Assembly (NCBI GenBank): GCA_903896015.1
Contig: CAITWF010000090.1
Location: 1-54,506, forward strand
Direction: 5' to 3'
DNA: 54,506 nucleotides
Origin: an uncultured Opitutia bacterium
GTDB lineage: Bacteria; Verrucomicrobiota; Verrucomicrobiia; Opitutales; Opitutaceae
Both the position numbers and the translations under genes were made by a program. Every line of letters begins with the position of its first letter. Positions within the stretch are counted from its first letter, which is position 1. The notes beneath the pieces are model-generated. The model was given only the letters and a program-made list of their open reading frames with translations, was not told the origin of the DNA and ran no database searches. Below are positions 37,781 to 51,029 of the stretch, piece by piece.

Positions 37781-38368
37781 ATGACCGTTTCCGCCGTCAC
37801 ACTCGAAGGCCGCCATGCGCGGCTCGAACCGCTCGAGGAGCGTCACCTCGATTCGTTGCGTCGCCACGCGGCCGACGCGGAGATCTGGCGCTGGATGCCG
37901 GTGCCGCGCGAGAGTCCGGAGGTGTCGTTGCGCTCGTGGTATGAGCGCGCACAGGCGGGCGCGACGCGCGGCGATATGGTCCCGTGGGCGATCGTGGACC
38001 GGGCGAGTGGCGAAGCGGTTGGCGGTACGACTTACCTCGACATCGCGCCGTCCGACAAGCGCGTGGAGATCGGCGCGACGTGGCACGGCCGGGCGTTTTG
38101 GCGGACGGCGATCAACACCGAGTGTAAGTTTCTGCTGCTCCGCCACGCATTTGAGGCGCTCGGGTGCAATCGCGTGCAGTTGAAAACCGATCTCCGCAAC
38201 GAGCGCTCGCAAAACGCCATCGCGCGGCTCGGCGCGGTACGCGAGGGCGTGCTGCGCGCACACATGATCATGCCGGACGGCTGGGTGCGGGACTCGGTGA
38301 TGTTTTCGATCCTCGCGGCCGAGTGGCCGGCGGCGAAGGAGCGGTTGGAACAGTTGATGAATCGGTAA
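37781..38368 (+). CDS. GNAT-family N-acetyltransferase (RimJ/RimL-type)
   Basis: A 195-residue Acetyltransf_3 enzyme. It opens VTLEGRHARLEPLEERHL. The core includes VEIGATWHGRAFWRTAINTE, the acetyl-CoA-binding region, then NRVQLKTDLRNERSQNAIAR and the C-terminal LGAVREGVLRAHM. Such proteins acetylate amino groups on small molecules or protein N-termini. ATG 37781 is the natural start; a longer frame overlaps the peptidase gene. The specific substrate is unknown. Confidence 0.88.
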   Translation: MTVSAVTLEGRHARLEPLEERHLDSLRRHAADAEIWRWMPVPRESPEVSLRSWYERAQAGATRGDMVPWAIVDRASGEAVGGTTYLDIAPSDKRVEIGATWHGRAFWRTAINTECKFLLLRHAFEALGCNRVQLKTDLRNERSQNAIARLGAVREGVLRAHMIMPDGWVRDSVMFSILAAEWPAAKERLEQLMNR

Positions 38369-38387
38369 AGTTGCACACGGTGGCGGC

Positions 38388-39152
38388 GTGCCAGTGACCA
38401 CCCTATATCGAGTCGAAGCCGAGCGCGCGCCGCCCGAGGGATCGCCGGTAATGCGGCAGCGTTGGGAGCATTTGCTCTTTCTGCACTGGGCTTGGTCGCC
38501 GGCGGAGGTGCAGAAGACGTTGCCGGCCGGCCTGACGGTCGATACGTGGGGCGATCACGCGTGGATCGGGATCGTGCCTTTCTTCATGCGGGGCGTGCGG
38601 CCACGCGGGCTGCCGGCGGTGCCTGGGATTTCGGATTTTCTCGAACTCAACCTGCGCACCTATGTCCGCGACGAGCACGGGCGGTCGGGCGTGTGGTTTT
38701 ACTCGCTCGATGCCAACCATTGGCTCGCGGTCACGATTGCGCGGCAGATTTTTCATCTGCCGTATGAACATGCGCGCATGTCTGCGTCGGTTGAGCTGGA
38801 CGGAGCGGTTGACTGTCGATCACAGCGGCGCGGCGATGGCGTGGATTCGCATTTCCAGTGGCGGCCGACCGGCGAGGCGTGTGAGGCAACGGCGGGATCG
38901 CGGGATTTTTTCCTGGTGGAGCGCTACCGGCTGTTTGCGCATGACGGGCGCCGGAACGCTCTGTGGACGGGACGGGTCGCGCACGCGCCCTACAAGATTG
39001 GTCCGGTGGCGCTCTGCGCCTGGGACGACCGCCTGTTTGCGTTGGCCGAATTTTCACCGCCGCAGCGGGCGCCCGATCATGTGTGCGCGGCGCGGGCGGT
39101 GGACGTGAGCGTGTGGCCGTTGCAACGCGTCGTGGTTGCCGGACGCGATTAG
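38388..39152 (+). CDS. DUF2071 domain protein
   Basis: A 254-residue soluble protein of the YqjF/DUF2071 family. It matches the family near the start (RWEHLLFLHWAWSPAEVQ), in the middle (AWIGIVPFFMRGVRPRGLPA), and in LELNLRTYVRDEHGRSGVWF. The end VVAGRD is plausible. The start is GTG 38388; an internal ATG near 38451 (MRQRWEHLLFLHW) is another possibility. It abuts the convergent EIIA gene with no gap. Function unknown. Confidence 0.8.
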   Translation: MPVTTLYRVEAERAPPEGSPVMRQRWEHLLFLHWAWSPAEVQKTLPAGLTVDTWGDHAWIGIVPFFMRGVRPRGLPAVPGISDFLELNLRTYVRDEHGRSGVWFYSLDANHWLAVTIARQIFHLPYEHARMSASVELDGAVDCRSQRRGDGVDSHFQWRPTGEACEATAGSRDFFLVERYRLFAHDGRRNALWTGRVAHAPYKIGPVALCAWDDRLFALAEFSPPQRAPDHVCAARAVDVSVWPLQRVVVAGRD

Positions 39153-39623
39153 TTAAAGACCGAGGCGCGCCTCGATCGCGGCCACGGCGGCGATGAACGC
39201 TTCCGGCGTCGGCGCTGTGAGGAGTGCGTCGCGATCGGCGGATGTTTTTAGAATCTTGCAGAGCGCGCTGACGACGCCGAGGTAGTCGCCGGGTTTCGAT
39301 TGGGGCGTGCCGAGGACGAAGATGAGTTTCACGATCTCACCGCGATCATCGAAGGGGATGCCGGCCTCGCTGCGCCCGACCGCCATCACGATCTTTTTCA
39401 CGTGCTCGGTGCGGGCGTGGGGCAGGGCGACAGCGTTACCGAGGACGGTGGTATCGAGCCGATCGCGGGCGAGGAGTTCGGCGTAGAAACCCGTGAAGTC
39501 CGGCACGTCAGGATGGCCGTCGAGGAGATGTGCGAGATCGCGGAGGGCGTCGGCGCGCGTGGACACGGGGAGCCCGAGCGAAATGCGCGACGGGTGGAGC
39601 AGTGAGGAAATTTTTCCGGCCAT
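39153..39623 (-). CDS. PTS EIIA (PtsN-like) protein
   Basis: A 156-residue single-domain phosphotransferase EIIA of the nitrogen/fructose type. The phosphorylatable His69 lies in LGNAVALPHART. The family end DYLGVVSALCKILK is present. EIIA-Ntr proteins regulate through phosphorylation rather than sugar uptake. No EIIB/EIIC or rpoN gene is adjacent, so the regulatory target is unclear. The longer open frame to 40376 is antisense to the next gene; ATG 39623 is the natural start. Confidence 0.85.
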   Translation of the reverse strand: MAGKISSLLHPSRISLGLPVSTRADALRDLAHLLDGHPDVPDFTGFYAELLARDRLDTTVLGNAVALPHARTEHVKKIVMAVGRSEAGIPFDDRGEIVKLIFVLGTPQSKPGDYLGVVSALCKILKTSADRDALLTAPTPEAFIAAVAAIEARLGL

Positions 39624-39728
39624 GCGTGGGCTCGGGGAGCAGAGGCGAGAAAGCGGGGCGGCGAAAGGAGAAAAGCGGCGCGGCACAAATGGCGTTGCGG
39701 GCGCGGGCGAGGCGAATTGATTGGGCGG

Positions 39729-40364
39729 ATGAAAAAGGTTTTCGCAGTCATGCTGCTGAGCGTCGTGACGGTAGGGGCGGCGGAGGAAAATTTCTCGAAA
39801 GCGGTGCGCACGGAGGATTTTTCGGCCGCGGGCTTGTCGAAGCTTACCCCGGAGGAACTGGCGCGGCTCGACGCGCTCGTTCGCGATTTCAATAGCGGCT
39901 CGTTGGCGAAGGCGAACGACGAGCTCGCGGGAAAACTTGCGGCGGCGAAACGCAGCGCGGAATTGGCCGAGCAAGCGCGCGTGGACGCGGAGGCGAAAGC
40001 GGCCAAGGCCGAGGCGACCGTTAAGGCACAGACCGAATCGGTTGCAGCTGCCGCCAAGGAAAAATTGAAGAGCGACGGCGGATTGCTCGCGAAGGCGAAG
40101 GTGTTGCTGTCGCCCGGCACCGAGGTGGAATACGCCGCCGTCGAGAGCCGGATCGCGGGAGATTTCACGGGCTGGGAAGGGCGGCCGATCTTCACGCTCG
40201 AAAACGGCCAGCGTTGGCAGATCGCGAATGGCGGCAGTTATTCCACGCCGCCCATCGCGAGCCCGAAGGTGAAGATCGTGCCGGCTTCGCTCGGCGGATT
40301 CTGGATGACGATCGAGGGTGTGAGCCAACGGGTGCGTGTCACGCCGCTCGGCGGTGGCAAATAG
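39729..40364 (+). CDS. secreted hypothetical protein, first of a tandem pair
   Basis: A 211-residue exported protein with signal peptide MKKVFAVMLLSVVTVGAA. It has AAGLSKLTPEELARLDALV, a short conserved helix. A long Ala/Lys coiled coil follows (about 60-110). The C-terminal beta-rich domain (about 130-205) holds FTGWEGRPIFTLENGQRWQ and PKVKIVPASLGGFWM. It is paralogous to the next gene in architecture and motifs. Function unknown. Confidence 0.7.
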   Translation: MKKVFAVMLLSVVTVGAAEENFSKAVRTEDFSAAGLSKLTPEELARLDALVRDFNSGSLAKANDELAGKLAAAKRSAELAEQARVDAEAKAAKAEATVKAQTESVAAAAKEKLKSDGGLLAKAKVLLSPGTEVEYAAVESRIAGDFTGWEGRPIFTLENGQRWQIANGGSYSTPPIASPKVKIVPASLGGFWMTIEGVSQRVRVTPLGGGK

Positions 40365-40403
40365 GCGTTGCCGCACCGCAGCCGGCGTGGCTGCAATGGG
40401 CGC

Positions 40404-41117
40404 ATGAAAAAATTGCTTTGGCTGGCGGGCGGGGGTTGCGCGTTGTCGGTGACGCTGTGGGCGCAGGAACCGTTTTCGCGGCGCATGACGCCGGAGGAAT
40501 TTCAGGCTGCGGGTCTCGCCAAGCTTTCGTCGGAGGAACTCGCGCGGCTCGACGCGCTGTTTGGCAAATACGGCCCAAACGGTGCAGTTTCGGCCGCGCT
40601 ACCACCGTCGGCCGCGGTTGCTCCTGCTGCTCTTGCCACACCGGCACAGGCGACGGTTGCGATGGCGACGGAATCCGCCGCGACGCGTCAGGCCGAAATT
40701 GATGCGGCGGCAACGAAGCAGGCGGCGGTGCGGGTCGCCGAAGCCGAGGCGCGTGCGCGCAAGGCCGAGCAAGAGGCGGCGACTGCGCGCGCCGCGGCTG
40801 ACTCCGCGAAGGCCGAACAGAAGAAATCAGAGGACAGCTTTCTGACACGGGCGAAAAAAGTTTTCGTCGCGCCCGGAACGAAGGTCGAAGTCGCCGCACT
40901 CGAAACGACGATTGATGGGGCGTTCAACGGCTGGGACGAGGGCACGGTCTGGCGCATGGCTGACGGATCGATCTGGCGCGTGGACAACAAGCCCGAGCCG
41001 CTCCAAGCCAAACGCGTGGTCAATCCAAAGGTGCGGATTTACCCCGCATCCCTCAGCGGCTACTGGCTTGAGTTCGTCGACCTCGACTACAAGTTGCGCG
41101 TTCGACCGCTGAAGTGA
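40404..41117 (+). CDS. secreted hypothetical protein, second of a tandem pair
   Basis: A 237-residue paralogue of the upstream gene, 39 bp away. Signal peptide: KKLLWLAGGGCALSVTLWAQ. It has AAGLAKLSSEELARLDALF, an Ala-rich coiled coil (about 75-145), and the same C-terminal domain: FNGWDEGTVWRMADGSIWR then NPKVRIYPASLSGYWLEF. The pair likely arose by tandem duplication with divergence of the linker. Function unknown. Confidence 0.7.
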   Translation: MKKLLWLAGGGCALSVTLWAQEPFSRRMTPEEFQAAGLAKLSSEELARLDALFGKYGPNGAVSAALPPSAAVAPAALATPAQATVAMATESAATRQAEIDAAATKQAAVRVAEAEARARKAEQEAATARAAADSAKAEQKKSEDSFLTRAKKVFVAPGTKVEVAALETTIDGAFNGWDEGTVWRMADGSIWRVDNKPEPLQAKRVVNPKVRIYPASLSGYWLEFVDLDYKLRVRPLK

Positions 41118-41139
41118 GCGCACATCGGTTTCGTGGCGG

Positions 41140-41173
41140 GAAATAAAATGGGCGTGCCGTCTGGCCCGCCCAT
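41140..41173 (-). terminator. terminator of the gyrB-gyrA operon
   Basis: On the minus strand ATGGGCG and CGCCCAT (41148-41154 with 41167-41173) pair. An inner GCC/GGC extends the stem after one mismatch. The T-rich tail TTTTATTT follows at once. It lies 27 bp past the gyrA stop. Confidence 0.65.
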
Positions 41174-41199
41174 GAAGTGAGTCGTCGCGAGCGTCTGCG

Positions 41200-43713
<2,514 letters not shown>

Positions 43714-43767
43714 GGAACGGAAAGTCGAGGGTCGCGAGGCGAGGTGGTGGGAGACCGATGGCGAGGT

Positions 43768-47232
<3,465 letters not shown>

Positions 47233-47331
47233 GCGGCGCGGAGGATTGGCCTCCGACGGGAGCGATGGGGTCTTGGTGGGCTCGGACTTCCTTCCCCACC
47301 GGGTTCGAGCGTTCAGTTTCGAAGCGAGGGC

Positions 47332-49905
47332 TCAGTGGCTGGGCGCGGCGTTTTTTTCCTTCCACGCGGCCGCGTCGGCAGGGCGGGCCCAGGCCGTGTA
47401 GAGTTCGACGACGTGCTCGGCAGCTTCGGGAACGACGGAGCGGTAGATGGCGGGAATCCTGATTTCGCGGGTTTTTAGATCGGCGTAACCTTGCAGCAGC
47501 AGCGGTTCGGCTTCGGCGAAGCGCTGCTGCCCGGTCAGCGCGACCCCGAGTTGGCTGCAAGCAAAGGCAGCCATCCAATGATCGGGGTTGGACTTCGACC
47601 AACCTCCCAACGATTCGCGCAGCAAGGGTTCCGCTTCTGTGAACTTGCCTTGTTGGAGGAGGACGCGGCCAAGATTGTCGAGCGCCATCAGGGTGTCCGG
47701 GTGAATGGGGCCGAGGGCGTGGCGGCGGAGGGCGACCGTCTCGTTGAGCACGGCGCGCGCTTCGTCGAGCTTGCCGTGCTTGCGATAAACGCTGCCGAGG
47801 TTCCCGAGCGTGATCAGTGTTTCCTGATGCTCGGGGCCGAGGACGCGACGCTTGATTTCGAGGGTCTTGACCAGCAGCGCCTCCGCCTCGTCGAACTTGC
47901 CCTCTGTGAGGCAGGCGCTCGCCAGATTGCCCATCGACATGAGGGTGTTGGGATGCTCCACGCCGAGCACGCGGGTACGGGCGGCGAGGATTTGCCGATG
48001 GAGCTGCTCAGCTTCGGCGAGTTTTCCCTCATCGCGGTAAACGACCGCAAGGTTGTTCATCGAGGTGAGCGTGTTGGGATGTTCCGGTCCGAGCAGGCGG
48101 GTCTGGCTCGCCAAAATGGGGCCGATCAACGCCTCCGCCTCGGCGAGCTGGCCGCGCCGGAGGTAAATCGCGACGAGGTTGCTCACGGGCTCGAAGAGGT
48201 CGGGATGATCCGGGCCCTGCACGCGTCGGCGCAGTTCGATGGCTTTTTTTTGCAGCGTCTCGGCGTCGGAGAATTTTCCCTGGTAGCGATAGGTATAGGC
48301 GAGCGCGTCCATCGCGCGGAGGGTGTCCAGGTGCTCGGGACCGAGCACGCGGGTGAGGCGGGCCAAGGTTTCGGCGCCGAGGGTTTCGGCCTCGGCCAGC
48401 TTGGAGGCGTTTTGCAGGGCGTCTGCCAGATCCGCCATCGCACTCAACGTCAGCGGGTCATCTTTTCCGAGTTGTTCGCGTCGGAGTTCGAACGCCCGCT
48501 GCAAATGCTGCTGCGCCGCGGTATATTCGCCGAGATCGACATAAACCTTGCCCACGGTCTGCCGGATGGAGGCTTCAACGAGCGGCTGGGCGCCAAAGCG
48601 CCCGGAGATTTTTTGCGCGGCGCGGTCGAGCAGCGTGCGGAGTTTCAGATCGCGGTCGGGCTGTTCCGTGGTGGCCGCCTGCGCGAGGAGGTCGGTTTGG
48701 AGGAAATTACTTATGGCGCGACTGGTGGCAGCTTCGGTGCCGGCAATTTTTTCAGCCCGCCGCGCGCGGATCGCGAGCCCGGCGCTGACCAGCGTGGCGG
48801 CGACGAGCACTGCGGCGACGATGGCGAAGGCGGCGAAGGCGGCGCGGTGACGGCCCGCGAGTTTTTGGGCGCTGTAAAAAATGCTGGGGGGCTGGGCCGT
48901 GATGGGCTGGCCCGCGAGAAAGCGCCCCAGATCCGCCGCGAGCGCGGCTGCGTCCGCGTAGCGGCGCGCGGAATCGCGTTCGAGGCATTTCAGGCAGATC
49001 GTCTCGAGATCGCGCGGGACGGCCGGTGCGAGCAGGCGCGGGGCCGGCGGTTCGGTGCGGTCGATGAGCGCGGCGAGTTCGGCGGGCGAGACGCCGGCAA
49101 ACGGCGTGCGGCCGGTGAGCAATTCGTATAGCACGACGCCGAGCGCGTAGAGATCGCTGGCGACGCTGAGCGCGGCGCTGCCGCCGTGCAACGCCTCGGG
49201 CGCGAGGTAGTGCGGCGTGCCAAGGACGCCGGAGACGGCGGTGAGATCGCCGCCGGCCTCGAGTTGCGCAGCGAGGCCGAAGTCGGCGAGGCGCGGCTCC
49301 TCGGCATCGAGGAGAATGTTGGACGGCTTGAGGTCGCGGTGGAGCACGCCTTCCGCGTGCGCGTAGGCGAGGGCGAGGGCGATTTTTTCGATCAGGACGG
49401 CGGCGGCGCGGGGCGCGAACGGTTGCGCGCGCAGCCGGTGCGCGAGATCGCCGCCCTCGATGTAGTCCATCGAAAAATAAACGTGGTTTGCGGTGCGGCC
49501 GGAATCGTGGATGGCGACGATGTGCGGGTGACGTAGCCGTGCGACCGTCTGCGCCTCGCGGAGAAAACGCAGCTCGAGTTCCGCCGCCGCGCCACCGCCG
49601 ACGGGCAGGGTTTTGAGCGCGACGATGCGGCCGAGCCCGCTTTGCCGGGCGGCGAACACGCGGCCCATGCCGCCGCGGCCGAGTTCTTCGATGATCTCAT
49701 AGGGGCCGACGCGGCCCGGGGCGTCGGGCGCCGCGTCGGTCAAGTCGGTGAACGGCGCGCCGGAGCCGAGGCCGAAGGCGCGTTCGCCGGCGCAGCGGAG
49801 GCACACACCGCCGGTGCCGGCAAACGGGCGCCCGGTCGAGCTGCCGCAGCGTGGGCACGCGTGAACGGTTTGGCCGCCGGCGGAAAAGGAATCGGATTCG
49901 GGCAT
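47332..49905 (-). CDS. membrane Ser/Thr protein kinase with zinc ribbon and TPR repeats
   Basis: An 857-residue Hanks-type kinase. N-terminal zinc-ribbon: Cys17-x2-Cys20 and Cys35-x2-Cys38. Kinase domain about residues 68-335: glycine loop LGRGGMGRVF, VALKTL lysine, catalytic HRDLKPSNIL, DFG in RLADFGLA, and APE in YLAPEALHGG. One membrane helix about 357-380. The outer part (about 440-840) is a run of kinesin-light-chain-type TPRs with LGPEHPNTLTSMNNLAVVYRDEG-like spacing, a protein-binding surface. It follows its sigma factor gene by 67 bp. Substrate unknown; phosphorylation-based signalling is likely. Confidence 0.92.
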   Translation of the reverse strand: MPESDSFSAGGQTVHACPRCGSSTGRPFAGTGGVCLRCAGERAFGLGSGAPFTDLTDAAPDAPGRVGPYEIIEELGRGGMGRVFAARQSGLGRIVALKTLPVGGGAAAELELRFLREAQTVARLRHPHIVAIHDSGRTANHVYFSMDYIEGGDLAHRLRAQPFAPRAAAVLIEKIALALAYAHAEGVLHRDLKPSNILLDAEEPRLADFGLAAQLEAGGDLTAVSGVLGTPHYLAPEALHGGSAALSVASDLYALGVVLYELLTGRTPFAGVSPAELAALIDRTEPPAPRLLAPAVPRDLETICLKCLERDSARRYADAAALAADLGRFLAGQPITAQPPSIFYSAQKLAGRHRAAFAAFAIVAAVLVAATLVSAGLAIRARRAEKIAGTEAATSRAISNFLQTDLLAQAATTEQPDRDLKLRTLLDRAAQKISGRFGAQPLVEASIRQTVGKVYVDLGEYTAAQQHLQRAFELRREQLGKDDPLTLSAMADLADALQNASKLAEAETLGAETLARLTRVLGPEHLDTLRAMDALAYTYRYQGKFSDAETLQKKAIELRRRVQGPDHPDLFEPVSNLVAIYLRRGQLAEAEALIGPILASQTRLLGPEHPNTLTSMNNLAVVYRDEGKLAEAEQLHRQILAARTRVLGVEHPNTLMSMGNLASACLTEGKFDEAEALLVKTLEIKRRVLGPEHQETLITLGNLGSVYRKHGKLDEARAVLNETVALRRHALGPIHPDTLMALDNLGRVLLQQGKFTEAEPLLRESLGGWSKSNPDHWMAAFACSQLGVALTGQQRFAEAEPLLLQGYADLKTREIRIPAIYRSVVPEAAEHVVELYTAWARPADAAAWKEKNAAPSH

Positions 49906-49972
49906 CAGGGTGGATTACCGGAATGCGCCGGATAGGATTTCGCGCAAAACAGTGGCATCGCCCGGCCTGGCT

Positions 49973-50722
49973 TCATTGGCGCAAAGCCTGAAGCAGGTGC
50001 AGCATCTCGGCCTCGACCTCGCTGCTGTCGCGTACGGTGGCGGCGACCTCTAGCTTCACGAGCTCGGCGTAGCGGTGGTTGAGGCGGTGCACCCAGACGG
50101 CGACGTTGGTGCGGCTCGTGCCGAGCGCAGCCGCGGCGGCATCGTAATCGCCGCGGGTTGGCGTGCTGCTCAGGAAACTCTTGAGGGCCTCATACTGATG
50201 CTCGCGACCGACGGCGTGTTGCTCGTCGTGAAGTTGGCGCAGCGCGCGGCCGAGGAGCGCGAGGGCCCAGGTTTTTTCATAGGCCTCGCTCGGGTCGAGC
50301 AGCGGCTGATCGCACGCAGCGAACTCGTGCTCGGCATCAAGGTTTTCCCAGTTGATGAGCTCGGTGCCGCCGCCGCGTTTCTGCGCCCCGGCGCGCTCGA
50401 AGTGGCTGCCGAGAAAATGGCGGAGCGCGCCGACTAGGTAGCCACGGAAGCGGCCCTTGGCCGGATCGGGGCGCTCGAGAAAATCGCTTTCCAGTAGGTA
50501 GGCGAAAAATCCCTGCGTAAGATCCTCGGCATCGGCGGGCGCGTGGCCGCGGCGGCGGAGGTAGCTGTAAATCGGCAGCCAGTAGGACGCGCAGAGCCGA
50601 TGGAGCGCGCCGGCCCGATCGGGCGCGTCGCGCCGCGTGCCTAGAACAACACTCCACTGCGTCTCGGAAAACGCAGCGCCGGCGGCGGTAGGATCATCGC
50701 GCGATGACGCAGAGTGGGGCAT
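49973..50722 (-). CDS. ECF-like RNA polymerase sigma factor paired with the kinase
   Basis: A 249-residue sigma factor of the ECF/sigma-70-like group often found beside Ser/Thr kinases. Region 2: YWLPIYSYLRRRGHAPADAE then DLTQGFFAYLLESDFLER. A central insert carries GRFRGYLVGALRHFLGSHFE. Region 4: DYDAAAAALGTSRTNVAVWV and HRLNHRYAELVKLEVA. The genome arrangement (sigma then kinase) suggests the kinase modulates sigma activity, as reported for some planctomycete/verrucomicrobial pairs. ATG 50722 is chosen over the longer frame to 50809, which lacks family resemblance. Confidence 0.85.
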   Translation of the reverse strand: MPHSASSRDDPTAAGAAFSETQWSVVLGTRRDAPDRAGALHRLCASYWLPIYSYLRRRGHAPADAEDLTQGFFAYLLESDFLERPDPAKGRFRGYLVGALRHFLGSHFERAGAQKRGGGTELINWENLDAEHEFAACDQPLLDPSEAYEKTWALALLGRALRQLHDEQHAVGREHQYEALKSFLSSTPTRGDYDAAAAALGTSRTNVAVWVHRLNHRYAELVKLEVAATVRDSSEVEAEMLHLLQALRQ

Positions 50723-50961
50723 GGCCAGTCGGGCAGGGCGGGCGGATTCAGCCCGGGAAGAATGTCCGGTGGCGGTCTTCGTAGCGCAAGCGTGTTCCCA
50801 CCCCGTCATCGCCGGCCGATCGAGCTGGCCCGGCGAACGAATGAAACGCCGTTCGCTCGCGGCGAGGGGAGTTCATTGGAATGTGTGCAGGCTTTCGGGC
50901 AGGGAGAGATCGCCTGTGCGCATGGAAACCGGTCGCAGCAGGTACGGGGGCGCTCGTTTTG
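50723..50961. other. intergenic region upstream of the sigma factor with an inverted repeat
   Basis: No gene is seen in this region. GCGAACG (50833-50839) and CGTTCGC (50850-50856) form a 7-bp inverted repeat with a 10-nt spacer, about 110 bp before the sigma start. It may be an operator or a small stem-loop. No convincing -10/-35 pair was recognised. Confidence 0.4.
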
Positions 50962-50995
50962 AAAAAAGCCGCGGCACGAGCGTACCGCGGCTTTT
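50962..50995. terminator. bidirectional rho-independent terminator
   Basis: AAAAGCCGCGG (50964-50974) and CCGCGGCTTTT (50985-50995) form an 11-bp perfect stem with a 10-nt loop, with an A-run on the left and a T-run on the right. It lies 35 bp past the stop of the minus-strand multidomain gene and would end that transcript. Confidence 0.85.
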
Positions 50996-51029
50996 GATAC
51001 GAGTTCCGGGGATGGAAGTCTTCCGGCGT

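Noticed and set aside
47491-49131. 546-codon plus-strand frame across the TPR region
   Set aside because: Periodic sequence is only the complement of the TPR repeats.
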